Of a stretch of DNA of 64,000 nt, positions 17,239 to 25,874 are shown in pieces. Source of the stretch: an uncultured Lachnospiraceae bacterium. Lineage in GTDB: Bacteria > Bacillota > Clostridia > Lachnospirales > Lachnospiraceae. The stretch's first letter is position 1; every line of letters begins with the position of its first letter. The position numbers and the translations under genes were made by a program. A model generated the notes under the pieces. The model had not been told where the DNA came from and did not search any database. It was given only the letters and a program-made list of their open reading frames with translations. Location: the NCBI GenBank assembly GCA_902476265.1, contig CABSCP010000003.1, positions 111,698-175,697 of the forward strand. The letters run 5' to 3'.

Positions 17239-18864
17239 TTACATCATGCCCATTCCACCGGCGCCGCCTGCAGGCATTGCGGGTGTATCTTCTTTGATGT
17301 TTGCAACAACGGATTCTGTGGTCAGCAGAGTGCTTGCTACGCTGGTCGCGTTCTGCAGCGCGCTCCTGGTCACCTTTGCAGGATCCAGAATGCCGTCTTT
17401 GATCATATCCACATACTCTTCTTTCAGAGCATCGAAGCCAACGCCGACTGCTGCTTCCTGCACTTTATTAATGATAACGCTGCCTTCCAGACCTGCGTTT
17501 GCAGCAATATAATACAGAGGAGCTTCCAGTGCCTTCAAAACGATCTTAGCGCCGGTCTTTTCGTCGCCTTCCAGTGTGTTTGCAAGGGCTTCCACATCCT
17601 TTGCCGCATGGATGTATGCGGAACCGCCGCCTGCGATGATACCTTCTTCAACCGCTGCACGGGTAGCTGCAAGCGCGTCTTCCATGCGCAGTTTCGCTTC
17701 TTTCATTTCTGTTTCGGTAGCTGCACCGACGCGAATCACCGCTACGCCGCCAGCCAGTTTTGCAAGTCTCTCCTGCAGTTTTTCCTTATCGAAATCGGAA
17801 GTGGTCTCTTCAATCTGTTTCTTGATCTGTCCGATTCTTGCCTGGATCGCATCGCTGTCGCCTTCGCCGTCAACGATGATCGTGTTTTCTTTCTGAACTT
17901 TAACGGATTTTGCACGGCCCAGCATATCCATTGTGGTTTCTTTCAGTTCCAGACCCAGTTCGGAGCTGATCACCTGGCCGCCTGTCAGAATTGCGATATC
18001 TTCCAACATCGCTTTTCTTCTGTCGCCGTAGCCGGGAGCCTTCACAGCAACAACGTTGAAGGTGCCGCGCAGTTTATTCACAATCAGCGTGGTCAGCGCT
18101 TCGCCTTCCACATCCTCAGCGATGATTAACAGCTTCGCGCCGGACTGAACGATCTGTTCCAGCAGAGGCAGGATTTCCTGGATGTTGGAGATTTTCTTAT
18201 CTGTGATCAGGATATAGGGGTTATCCAGAGTCGCTTCCATTTTATCCATGTCGGTTGCCATGTATGCGGAAATGTAACCTCTGTCAAACTGCATCCCTTC
18301 TACCAGATCCAGTTCTGTTTTCATGGTCTTGCTCTCTTCAATGGTGATAACGCCGTCGTTGGAAACCTTTTCCATCGCATCTGCTACCATCTGTCCCACT
18401 TCGTCGCTTCCGGCGGAAATAGCAGCAACTCTTGCGATATGGTTCTTTCCGTCTACCTTCTGGCTCATTTTCGCAATGGCTTCCACTGCGCAGTCTGTCG
18501 CTTTCTGCATGCCTTTTCTTAAAATGATGGGGTTCGCGCCTGCAGCCAGGTTGCTCATGCCCGCATTGATCATTGCCTGTGCTAAAACAGTAGCGGTTGT
18601 GGTGCCGTCGCCTGCCACATCGTTTGTCTTTGTGGCAACTTCTTTTACCAGCTGAGCGCCCATGTTTTCAAAAGCGTCCTCCAGCTCGATTTCCTTTGCG
18701 ATGGTCACGCCGTCATTGGTGATGAGGGGTGCGCCGAAAGATTTGTCCAGGGCCACGTTACGCCCTTTGGGTCCTAATGTCACTCTTACTGTATTCGCCA
18801 GCTTATCTACGCCTGCTTCCAGTGCTGCACGTGCCTCTGCGCCGTATTTGATTTCCTTTGCCAT
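17239..18864 (-). CDS. groEL: Chaperonin GroEL (60 kDa)
   Basis: ATP-driven folding chamber subunit forming 14-mers in the cytoplasm with GroES as lid. The 541 residues match the family length. Recognisable parts are AKEIKYGAEARAALEAGVDK at the start, the nucleotide motif GDGTTTATVLAQ near residue 86, VEEGIIAGGGSAY near 400-415, and a short C-terminal GGM tail ending GGAGGMGMM. It is the second gene of the classic groES-groEL operon, 28 bases after groES with a good ribosome-binding site. Heat-shock control comes from the CIRCE element upstream of groES. Confidence 0.98.
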   Translation of the reverse strand: MAKEIKYGAEARAALEAGVDKLANTVRVTLGPKGRNVALDKSFGAPLITNDGVTIAKEIELEDAFENMGAQLVKEVATKTNDVAGDGTTTATVLAQAMINAGMSNLAAGANPIILRKGMQKATDCAVEAIAKMSQKVDGKNHIARVAAISAGSDEVGQMVADAMEKVSNDGVITIEESKTMKTELDLVEGMQFDRGYISAYMATDMDKMEATLDNPYILITDKKISNIQEILPLLEQIVQSGAKLLIIAEDVEGEALTTLIVNKLRGTFNVVAVKAPGYGDRRKAMLEDIAILTGGQVISSELGLELKETTMDMLGRAKSVKVQKENTIIVDGEGDSDAIQARIGQIKKQIEETTSDFDKEKLQERLAKLAGGVAVIRVGAATETEMKEAKLRMEDALAATRAAVEEGIIAGGGSAYIHAAKDVEALANTLEGDEKTGAKIVLKALEAPLYYIAANAGLEGSVIINKVQEAAVGVGFDALKEEYVDMIKDGILDPAKVTRSALQNATSVASTLLTTESVVANIKEDTPAMPAGGAGGMGMM

Positions 18865-18892
18865 GATAAAAAGCCTCCTTTTGACTGATTAA

Positions 18893-19180
18893 TTAAGCTT
18901 CGATGATTGCCAGAATGTCTGACTGTTTTACAACAATGTAATCTTCTTCGTCCAGTTTCACATCGGTACCTGCATACTTGGAATAGATGACCTGGTCGCC
19001 TACCTTCACTTCCATCTTCACTTCCTTGCCGTCCACCACGCCGCCGGGGCCTACTGCGATTACTTCAGCCTGCTGGGGCTTCTCTTTGTTCTGGCCGGGA
19101 AGGACGATGCCTGATTTGGTTGTCTCTTCTGCCACTAACTGCTTTAATACAACTCTGTCACCTAAAGGTACTAACTTCAT
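18893..19180 (-). CDS. groES: Co-chaperonin GroES (10 kDa)
   Basis: Lid of the GroEL chamber, 95 residues, forming a heptamer. The protein starts MKLVPLGDRVVLKQ and has the mobile loop ETTKSGIVLPGQNKEKPQ at about 20-37, which docks onto GroEL, and ends VVKQSDILAIIEA. AAGGAGG lies eight to ten bases before the ATG. It is the first gene of the operon, under a sigma-A promoter with a downstream CIRCE operator. Confidence 0.98.
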   Translation of the reverse strand: MKLVPLGDRVVLKQLVAEETTKSGIVLPGQNKEKPQQAEVIAVGPGGVVDGKEVKMEVKVGDQVIYSKYAGTDVKLDEEDYIVVKQSDILAIIEA

Positions 19181-19225
19181 GATTACTGCCTCCTTATATA
19201 AAATTTACTTTCTTTTGTGCCATTG

Positions 19226-19252
19226 TTAGCACTCATTTAGATCGAGTGCTAA
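19226..19252 (-). promoter_or_regulatory. CIRCE operator (HrcA binding site)
   Basis: The perfect inverted repeat TTAGCACTC - nine bases - GAGTGCTAA is the canonical CIRCE element bound by the heat-shock repressor HrcA. It lies between the groESL promoter and the groES ribosome-binding site. hrcA is not in this window. Confidence 0.97.
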
Positions 19253-19263
19253 ACACTATATGT

Positions 19264-19292
19264 ATATTATGTTCCTTTCGTCCATTATGCAA
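19264..19292 (-). promoter_or_regulatory. Sigma-A promoter of groESL
   Basis: On the minus strand TTGCAT (19292-19287) and TAATAT (19269-19264) are 17 bases apart. CIRCE starts 11 bases downstream of the -10 hexamer, where a bound repressor would cover the transcription start. Confidence 0.8.
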
Positions 19293-19419
19293 CACGATTT
19301 AGAATTAAATATCTCTATTTTTCTAAATTATACTGATTTTTTCTCAATTTTTCTTTTGTTTTCTTATTTTACCCGTGAAAATTGAATTTCATACTTTTTT
19401 TATAATTTCCGGAAAACAT

Positions 19420-19446
19420 AAAAAAAAGGCGGCCATACGGCCGCCT
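19420..19446 (-). terminator. Terminator of efp
   Basis: AGGCGGCC (19427-19434) pairs perfectly with GGCCGCCT (19439-19446) around a four-base loop. Seven Ts follow on the minus strand. It lies 14 bases after the efp stop codon. Confidence 0.92.
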
Positions 19447-19460
19447 AAATCACGTTCTGT

Positions 19461-20018
19461 TTATACTCTGGACAGATATTCCCCTGTTCTGGTATCGATT
19501 TTAATCACATCGCCTTCATTGACAAACAGAGGTACGTTTACCTGTGCGCCTGTCTCAACAGTAGCAGGCTTGTTGGCGCCTGTAGCGGTATCGCCTTTAA
19601 AGCCGGGTTCTGTCTCTGTGATGGCAAGTTCTACAAACAGCGGAGGCTCCACTGCAAATACGCTGCCGTTGTGGGAGCAGATCTTACAGATCTCATTCTC
19701 TTTCACAAATTTCAGCGCGTCGCCGATCGCTTCCTTATTCAGGGAAATCTGGTCGTAGGTCTCTGTATCCATGAAGGTGAACAGATCCCCGTCATTGTAC
19801 AGATACTGCATATCCCTTCTGTCAATACGGGCTGTGGGACATTTTTCAGTGGGTCTGAAAGTCTTTTCCACAACGCCGCCGCTCTTGATATTTTTTAATT
19901 TGGTTCTAACGAAAGCTGCGCCTTTACCGGGTTTTACATGCTGGAACTCAATGATCTGATAAACGTTGCCCTCGAATTCAATCGTAACGCCATTTCTGAA
20001 ATCACCTGCAGAAATCAT
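19461..20018 (-). CDS. efp: Elongation factor P
   Basis: Translation factor that rescues ribosomes stalled at polyproline stretches. At 185 residues it has the normal three-domain, tRNA-shaped layout. The modifiable lysine is Lys32 in the loop HVKPGKGAAF, and the protein ends GEYLSRV, a typical C-terminus. GGAGGAAG precedes the ATG. It is a single-gene unit with its own terminator, between groESL and an orphan-looking sensor kinase. Confidence 0.97.
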   Translation of the reverse strand: MISAGDFRNGVTIEFEGNVYQIIEFQHVKPGKGAAFVRTKLKNIKSGGVVEKTFRPTEKCPTARIDRRDMQYLYNDGDLFTFMDTETYDQISLNKEAIGDALKFVKENEICKICSHNGSVFAVEPPLFVELAITETEPGFKGDTATGANKPATVETGAQVNVPLFVNEGDVIKIDTRTGEYLSRV

Positions 20019-20114
20019 ATAAAGTCTTCCTCCTAATCATTATCACGGTTTAAATCCTATACAAGTGTATACTATAAACCAGCATTTTTCAACTACTTTT
20101 TTCAGAATTTCCCT

Positions 20115-21623
20115 CTATTTTCTGTCGGAAGAAGTCTCCGGCGCCGTTTGTTCCTCTTTTACCAGCTCCAGTTCAAACCAGAAGGCCACGCCGTTTTCAT
20201 AATTCACCACGCCATAGCGCTGGTTCATGGACTCCATGATCGCCTTCACAATGGAAAGGCCCACGCCGCTTCCTCCGTATTCCCTCGTCCTGGCCTTGTC
20301 CACTTTATAAAATTTCTCCCACAGATGGGGCAGGGAATCCGCCGGGATGGGCTCTCCGGTATTGAACACCGAAACCCTGGCATGGCTGTCCTTCTGCTCA
20401 ATTTTCACCTCGATCACCTTATCCCCGTCGCAGTGGTTGATGGCGTTAGAAAAATAATTCATCAGCACTTCTTCCGTCTTAAACTCATCCCCCCAGACAT
20501 AGACGGGTTCCCGCACATCCATGTTTACCGTGATTTCATTCTGTCTGGCCAGAAGGTCCGCAGACTGTAAATAATTATGCACCAGGGCCGTGATGTCGAA
20601 CCGCTCCATGGAAACCGGCTCATTGCCGAACTCCAGCTGGTTTAAGGTCAGAAGCTTCTTCACCATCTCATTCATCCGGCCCGCTTCATCCACAATCACG
20701 TCACAGTAAAAGCTTCTGCTTTCCGGATCCTCCCCGATTCCTTCCTGCAGTCCTTCCGCATAGCCCTGAATGAGGGCGATGGGAGTCTTTAACTCATGGG
20801 ACACGTTGGCGAGAAATTCCTTGCGCATTTCATCGATCTCATTTTTCTTTTCAATATCTTTTTTCAGTTCATTATTGGCGGTCTTTAGTTCTGAAATCGT
20901 GGTTTCCAGCGTTTCGGAAAGCTGGTTGATGTTCTCTCCCAAAATCGCGATCTCATTCTGACTGCCGCCGTGGTAACGGGCGTCAAAATCCAGGTGGGTC
21001 ATACGCTCTGAGATATCCGCAAGCTGCAGGATGGGGGTGGTTATTTTCCGGGAAACCAGCCAGATGATGATGCCGCTGGCCACCGCCGCCAATAGGCCCA
21101 CATAAGCGAGAAAACGGTTGGCGATAGCAACGCTGTCTTTAATCCCTTCCAGGGCGGTCCGGATAATGAAAAAATATCCGTTGTCCAGGATTCCCCAGAT
21201 TTCAATATACTCCATTTGGGATCTTGGGTCCGCCACCCGGGCCATGATGTAATCTTCCGTTTCCTCCATGATCTCATACTTTTCATCCTTGATCATAAAA
21301 AGATGCTGCAAAAGCTGGGAAATCAGAAATTCCGAACCGCCGCCCGAGTCCTTGACAATTTTGGAATTGGCATCCATGACCAGAAGAGACATATTATATT
21401 TGGAACAGTTCTGCTGCAGTCTGAGGGTATAATTTTCCGAATCCAGAGTATCGTTTAACGCTGCAGTCTGCAGTTCTCCATACATGTTCAGCAGCACCGT
21501 CTTTTTGTTGGATATATAATATTTTCCCAAAAGACTGCTGTTTAAAAACCAGCAAAGCAGGATCGTGCCTGCCATCAGTCCGATAAAAATACCTGCAAAC
21601 TGCCTGCGGATAGAATATTTCAT
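20115..21623 (-). CDS. Sensor histidine kinase (HAMP / HisKA / HATPase)
   Basis: Membrane-bound sensor of 502 residues. Helices at about 10-30 and 165-190 bracket an extracellular domain of about 130 residues. A HAMP region follows (ISERMTHLDFDARYHG), then a coiled coil near 235-260, HisKA with His276 in NVSHELKTPIALIQGYAEG, and HATPase with N box, DKARTREYGGSGVGLSIV and a C-terminal tail. This class normally sits beside an OmpR-type regulator. None is adjacent here, but a matching one (34053-34730) lies 12 kb upstream in the same orientation. The gene has its own promoter with a dyad in the spacer. Confidence 0.93.
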   Translation of the reverse strand: MKYSIRRQFAGIFIGLMAGTILLCWFLNSSLLGKYYISNKKTVLLNMYGELQTAALNDTLDSENYTLRLQQNCSKYNMSLLVMDANSKIVKDSGGGSEFLISQLLQHLFMIKDEKYEIMEETEDYIMARVADPRSQMEYIEIWGILDNGYFFIIRTALEGIKDSVAIANRFLAYVGLLAAVASGIIIWLVSRKITTPILQLADISERMTHLDFDARYHGGSQNEIAILGENINQLSETLETTISELKTANNELKKDIEKKNEIDEMRKEFLANVSHELKTPIALIQGYAEGLQEGIGEDPESRSFYCDVIVDEAGRMNEMVKKLLTLNQLEFGNEPVSMERFDITALVHNYLQSADLLARQNEITVNMDVREPVYVWGDEFKTEEVLMNYFSNAINHCDGDKVIEVKIEQKDSHARVSVFNTGEPIPADSLPHLWEKFYKVDKARTREYGGSGVGLSIVKAIMESMNQRYGVVNYENGVAFWFELELVKEEQTAPETSSDRK

Positions 21624-21657
21624 GGTCTATGCCTCCGGTTTTTGTTCCTTTTTCTTA

Positions 21658-21685
21658 ATATTATCACGCAAATGATAACATTCAA
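21658..21685 (-). promoter_or_regulatory. Promoter of the sensor kinase gene with a dyad in the spacer
   Basis: On the minus strand TTGAAT (21685-21680) and TAATAT (21663-21658) are 16 bases apart. A perfect inverted repeat TTATCA-CGCAAA-TGATAA (21661-21678) fills the spacer, a position suited to a repressor or activator dimer. Confidence 0.6.
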
Positions 21686-21716
21686 TGCTTTTCACAGTTA
21701 TTTCATAGTTTAAACA

Positions 21717-21755
21717 GAAAAAAACAGGCTCTGCACTGTCATGTGCAAAGCCTGT
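21717..21755 (-). terminator. Terminator after the PfkB-like kinase gene
   Basis: ACAGGCT...GCAC (21724-21736) pairs with GTGC...AGCCTGT (21743-21755). Seven Ts follow on the minus strand. It closes the long ADP-ribosylglycohydrolase operon 17 bases after the kinase stop codon. Confidence 0.9.
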
Positions 21756-21772
21756 CATCCTGCCGGTTCCTG

Positions 21773-22672
21773 TTATAAGTCTGCCATTTCTTCCTGAAAA
21801 CGATTCACTTCTTCCGCTGTGGGAATGGCCTCACTGGCCCCCGGTCTGGTGACTGCCAGAGCCGCCGCCGCGCACGCCCGGGTCAGCGCCTGTTTGTGCG
21901 TCATCTTCTGCAGAAGACCTGCCAGATAATATCCGGTAAATGTATCGCCCGCTCCGGTCGTATCCACCGCTTTCACTTTGCAGGACGGTACCTTAATAGT
22001 TTCCGATTCACTGCGATACAAAACCCCTTTTGCTCCCAGTGTCAGCACAATACTGCTTTTCGGATAAAGTCTCAGCAGTTTTTCCGCTATTTTTTCCGGT
22101 TCTCTCTCACCGCAAAGCTGTTCTCCCTCCGTTTCATTAATCACAAAGACGGATACCAGTGAAAGATCACATTCTTTTACCGCCGAATCGCATGGCGACG
22201 GATTAAACACAATTCTCATTTCTCTTTGGGCGGCGGCTCTCATCACATGAGGCAGCAGATTGATCTCATTCTGCAAAAGGAGAATATCCCCGGCCCCAAA
22301 CCCGCTCAACGCCTTTTCAACATGCTCCGCCGTATTTTTCCTGTTTGCACCGCCATAGAGGAGAATACAATTTTCTCCTTCCGGGGTAACCTGGATGATT
22401 GCATGTCCGCTTTTTTCTGTACAGGTACGGATTAAAGAAGTATCAATTCCCTCCCTGCAGCAGGTTTCTATCAGCAGAACGCCATCCTCGCCCACCATAC
22501 CCGCATGCCAGACAGCGGCGCCCGCTCTTCGCAATGCAATGGACTGGTTTAACCCCTTTCCGCCGCTGTGAATCGCCATTTTGCAGGAAGCCAGCGTTTC
22601 CCCCGGTCTCACCATATGACTCACCTGATAAGTATAGTCATAGTTTAAAGAACCAAAGTTGAGCACTCTCAT
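21773..22672 (-). CDS. PfkB-family (ribokinase-like) carbohydrate kinase
   Basis: Cytoplasmic sugar or nucleoside kinase of 299 residues. The N-terminal motif HSGGKGLNQSIALRRAG (near residue 38) contacts substrate. The C-terminal signature DTTGAGDTFTGYY holds the anion hole and catalytic base Asp243, and AKGVLYRS precedes it. Its start overlaps the stop of the large ADP-ribosylglycohydrolase-like gene by four bases. It is the last gene of the cluster. A ribokinase-like role on ribose or a ribosyl product released by those enzymes is plausible but not shown. Confidence 0.88.
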   Translation of the reverse strand: MRVLNFGSLNYDYTYQVSHMVRPGETLASCKMAIHSGGKGLNQSIALRRAGAAVWHAGMVGEDGVLLIETCCREGIDTSLIRTCTEKSGHAIIQVTPEGENCILLYGGANRKNTAEHVEKALSGFGAGDILLLQNEINLLPHVMRAAAQREMRIVFNPSPCDSAVKECDLSLVSVFVINETEGEQLCGEREPEKIAEKLLRLYPKSSIVLTLGAKGVLYRSESETIKVPSCKVKAVDTTGAGDTFTGYYLAGLLQKMTHKQALTRACAAAALAVTRPGASEAIPTAEEVNRFQEEMADL

Positions 22673-24783
22673 AGATGACTCCCGTCTACTGTCACTGTAA
22701 AATCTCCGAACAGTGTTCTTCCCATCGTCCTGCTGCCACAGCCAAACATCCCATAGGCAAAGGTTTCATCGTCCGCGCACAGAATTTCTTTTCCGTCAAT
22801 AAACAGTGTAATCATCCTGCCCCGGGCCTGCAGCGACATCCGATAGGTTTTTCCTGTTTCCCATGCAAAATCGGACTCGGAAAGCTTATGAAAGCCGAAA
22901 TCATTTCGGTATATCACCGCTTTTTCCCCTTTTTCTAATCCCGCAGCATAAAAGCGCATCGCCCCCTGGGCACGGATCAAAAGCAAATGGCTGTCCCCGT
23001 TCTCCGGCGTCACCTCCGTGGCGATCCTGCAGTCTGCTGCATAATAATTCCCGGCAAAAGCGAAGGCATCTTGGCAGCACATGAGTGAAAGCATTCCGTC
23101 CCGGATTTCCCATGCGCCATGATCCGCTGCAAAAGGCGTGATCGTACCGAATTCTTTTCTCTGCTTTTGAAAGCAGATCGTATAATCCTGACGGCCTGTA
23201 ACCTTGAAATCATCCAGATAAATACATCCGGCGGTTCTGGATTTAGACGGGGTATTGGCCGTCACCACAATACCGATTTCATCAATCAGCCTTCCCTGAG
23301 TATCCGGCACCGTAAAACGCATTTGTATCCAGCGGTCTCTCTGCAGCTTCACAAACCCCTGTACCAATTCTTCTTTCTCCCATGCGGTCCTGACATAGGG
23401 CGCAGCCGATGCCTCTTCCCAGCCTTCCCACTGATCCAAATACAGCTGCATGGAAACCTGCTGCCCTGAATATACCGTAGGCGTCAGCACCGGGGAATAT
23501 CGTTCATCCGAAAAGGCATCTCTGCTATAAAAAGGCTTATAAAATATCTTGCAGAAATTCCCCCGGATCATGCGGTCCATCAGAATTTCCAGAGAACCTC
23601 TGCCGCTGTATGCCTTTTTTTCCGATTGTCTGAGGGTGCAAAAATAAGGGTCCGAACTTTCAAAACCATGGGTGGCTCCCGGAAGGTCAAAATCAAACCA
23701 CAAATCCCCTTCCTTTGACATATGCCAGCCCTCCGGCGCGTCCTCTCCCTGACAGCACAGCCCTAAAGCCGCTACTTCTTTTGCATAAGAAGGTGCATCC
23801 AGTATATTTAGGTAGCCGGAAATACCGGACAGAATCAAGCTGTCATTCACCGGTTTCCTGTAATGCTCTGCCAAACCCTCCAGTCCATTTCTCACGCCCA
23901 GAATGGTTCCCACATTGCCCGCGTTACAGTCCGTGTCCCAGCTGCACATCACGGCTATTTCGATGGTTCTGGCGAAATTCCCGCCCCCATATAGCATGGC
24001 CAGAGCGCATACACCGGCATTCGGAATGATATGACAGACGCCGGGATAGCGGTCATATCCCCATTCTTCCACCAGCATCCGGTAGCAGGCACGCCAGTCA
24101 TCCGGATTTTCTTTATAAAATCCCTGTACCGCCCTTACCACGGAAGCATAAAGACTGTGGGCCGGGATTCTGGCGAGTCCTGCCTCCATGATCTCCAAAA
24201 TCTCTCCGCCGTCAAAGGCTGCCGCAATACATGCCGCGATATAACGCGCGCCATACAATCCCTCACCGTCATGGGATACACTGGCGGCTGTTTCGGCATC
24301 CCGCGCCGCCGCATCCGGATCTCCCGGATGAATCAGTCCCCACGTATCGATAAAAATCTGTCCCCCGATCTGCTCCGCCAGAATTTTGCCGTTCTGTTCC
24401 ATGGAACCGGACTGCGGGGCGGGAACACCGTTTTTTAAATTCAGGTAGGCCGTATGTTCCGTGCTCACCCCGTAACCGCCCCACCAGAACATTCCCACTC
24501 CTTCCCTGGCATAGTTCAGCCAGGCCTGAGCCACCGCCTGCGCCGTCACATCCTTACAAGGCGCGCTGTCTTTTAAAGCGCGTAAAAAATAGACCGGACC
24601 GTTGACGTCGTCATCCGCAGCAAACTTCTTATATTGCTTCACATAATCCTTTACCTCTCCATAGGTATCGCGGATGCGTTCATAAGTCCACACGCCGGAC
24701 TCCACCGGAGCGCCGAGCCGGATTCCGATATTCATCCCCAGAAAACCGGCGTACACTTTTTGCAGGTAACAATCCTGATCCAT
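22669..24783 (-). CDS. ADP-ribosylglycohydrolase-family protein fused to beta-sandwich modules
   Basis: 704 residues, about twice the usual family length. Residues 1-370 form the all-helical ADP-ribosylglycohydrolase fold, with the metal motif SWDTDCNAGNVG near 278-290. The N-terminal metal motif, normally STDDT, reads AADDDVN near residue 55. Residues of about 380-530 and 535-704 look like two beta-rich modules, the first with IYLDDFKV as in carbohydrate-binding domains, the second with the LFIDGKEI pattern of laminin-G/DUF1080-like sandwiches. There is no signal peptide, so it should be cytoplasmic. Paired with a shorter family member and a sugar importer, it is more likely a glycosidase on imported material than a protein de-ADP-ribosylase. 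Confidence 0.8.
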   Translation of the reverse strand: MDQDCYLQKVYAGFLGMNIGIRLGAPVESGVWTYERIRDTYGEVKDYVKQYKKFAADDDVNGPVYFLRALKDSAPCKDVTAQAVAQAWLNYAREGVGMFWWGGYGVSTEHTAYLNLKNGVPAPQSGSMEQNGKILAEQIGGQIFIDTWGLIHPGDPDAAARDAETAASVSHDGEGLYGARYIAACIAAAFDGGEILEIMEAGLARIPAHSLYASVVRAVQGFYKENPDDWRACYRMLVEEWGYDRYPGVCHIIPNAGVCALAMLYGGGNFARTIEIAVMCSWDTDCNAGNVGTILGVRNGLEGLAEHYRKPVNDSLILSGISGYLNILDAPSYAKEVAALGLCCQGEDAPEGWHMSKEGDLWFDFDLPGATHGFESSDPYFCTLRQSEKKAYSGRGSLEILMDRMIRGNFCKIFYKPFYSRDAFSDERYSPVLTPTVYSGQQVSMQLYLDQWEGWEEASAAPYVRTAWEKEELVQGFVKLQRDRWIQMRFTVPDTQGRLIDEIGIVVTANTPSKSRTAGCIYLDDFKVTGRQDYTICFQKQRKEFGTITPFAADHGAWEIRDGMLSLMCCQDAFAFAGNYYAADCRIATEVTPENGDSHLLLIRAQGAMRFYAAGLEKGEKAVIYRNDFGFHKLSESDFAWETGKTYRMSLQARGRMITLFIDGKEILCADDETFAYGMFGCGSRTMGRTLFGDFTVTVDGSHL

Positions 24784-24798
24784 CCTCTGGTTTCCTCC

Positions 24799-25785
24799 TT
24801 ATTTTATCAGATCGGCCAGTTTTTTTGCGTAATCAAAGATATCGATTCCTCTGGCAAATTCCAGACAGGTGCCGGAAGGATATCTTGTTTTTTCCATCCA
24901 ATGCGCCGGTATACCGGACGCTCCGTAACGCGCTCCCAGAACAGCGCCTGCCACAGCGCCGATGGTATCCGCGTCCCTTCCGAAATTTGCCGCCAGCGTA
25001 AGCCCCTTTTTAAAGGAACTGTGTTCCAGAGCCAGGCATCCGAACACCTCCGGCAGCGCTTCTGCCACCGTGGAACGGTGTGTGGAAAAAAGCCTGTGAT
25101 GTAAAGGCATCCAGGCATCCGCAATACTGCCCTCCGCCTCCTCCACAATGCCCAGCGCTCTTTCCAACGTCTCATAAAACCAGGAGTCCTTCGGAATGAT
25201 CTTTTTTACACCGCTGATAATCTCATCCATTTCCGCATCTACCATGGCCAGCGAAACCGCCGCTGCCACCGCCTGAGCTCCCCAGATACCGTCCCGGTAA
25301 TGACTGACAGAAGCGTCTGTTTCGGCCAGATAAGCAGCTCTTTCCGGGTCACCGGCACAAACGATTCCGATGGGGCCGCTTCTCATGGCAGCGCCATCAG
25401 ACATATAATAAGCATTAAACCGCCCGGAATCAGGCGGCCTGATTCCTCTCCTTAAATTGTTGCAGGCTTCCACTTCGCTGACACCGCCTCTTTTTAGTTC
25501 ATCCTGCGTAGCTACATGCGTCATCCAAAGTTCCACCACATCTTCGTCTGTAAAACTGCCGTTCGTACGGATCAGATTGTATGCGGTCATCAATGCAAAC
25601 TCCGTATCATCCGTAGACCAGGACGCCCCCTTTAAAAAGTCCGTAGTAATCCCGTAATCTCTTTGTATCTCCGGCTTTCTTGCGGCATCCCCCAAAGAAT
25701 CTCCAATGGCCAGACCGCAGAGGGATCCTTTCGCTTTATCTTCTGCCAGCATCCTGTTTTTTGTCAGCTGTTCTCTTGTCAGCAT
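24799..25785 (-). CDS. ADP-ribosylglycohydrolase-family protein
   Basis: Single-domain family member of 328 residues, cytoplasmic. Both metal-binding signatures are intact: WSTDDTEF at about 55-62 and GRDADTIGAVAGAVLGARYG at about 264-283. Such enzymes cleave N- or O-glycosidic bonds to ADP-ribose or related ribosides with Mg2+. It is followed 15 bases later by the larger fused paralogue, so the two probably act on the same substrate or on successive intermediates. A strong hairpin separates it from the binding-protein gene upstream in the transcript. Confidence 0.88.
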   Translation of the reverse strand: MLTREQLTKNRMLAEDKAKGSLCGLAIGDSLGDAARKPEIQRDYGITTDFLKGASWSTDDTEFALMTAYNLIRTNGSFTDEDVVELWMTHVATQDELKRGGVSEVEACNNLRRGIRPPDSGRFNAYYMSDGAAMRSGPIGIVCAGDPERAAYLAETDASVSHYRDGIWGAQAVAAAVSLAMVDAEMDEIISGVKKIIPKDSWFYETLERALGIVEEAEGSIADAWMPLHHRLFSTHRSTVAEALPEVFGCLALEHSSFKKGLTLAANFGRDADTIGAVAGAVLGARYGASGIPAHWMEKTRYPSGTCLEFARGIDIFDYAKKLADLIK

Positions 25786-25807
25786 AATCCACCTCGTTTT
25801 TTAATAA

Positions 25808-25836
25808 CGGAAACGGCAGTCTTCCTGCCGTTTCCG
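25808..25836 (-). other. Perfect 12-bp intercistronic hairpin
   Basis: CGGAAACGGCAG (25808-25819) pairs perfectly with CTGCCGTTTCCG (25825-25836) around five bases, in the gap between the binding-protein gene and the downstream enzyme genes. The minus-strand continuation is TTATTAAAAAA, not a T run, so it is probably an RNA-stabilising or partial-termination element that keeps binding-protein mRNA more abundant. Confidence 0.75.
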
Positions 25837-25874
25837 CTTCTCTTATAACCGGAACTCCTGCCAGATCCTGTTCA

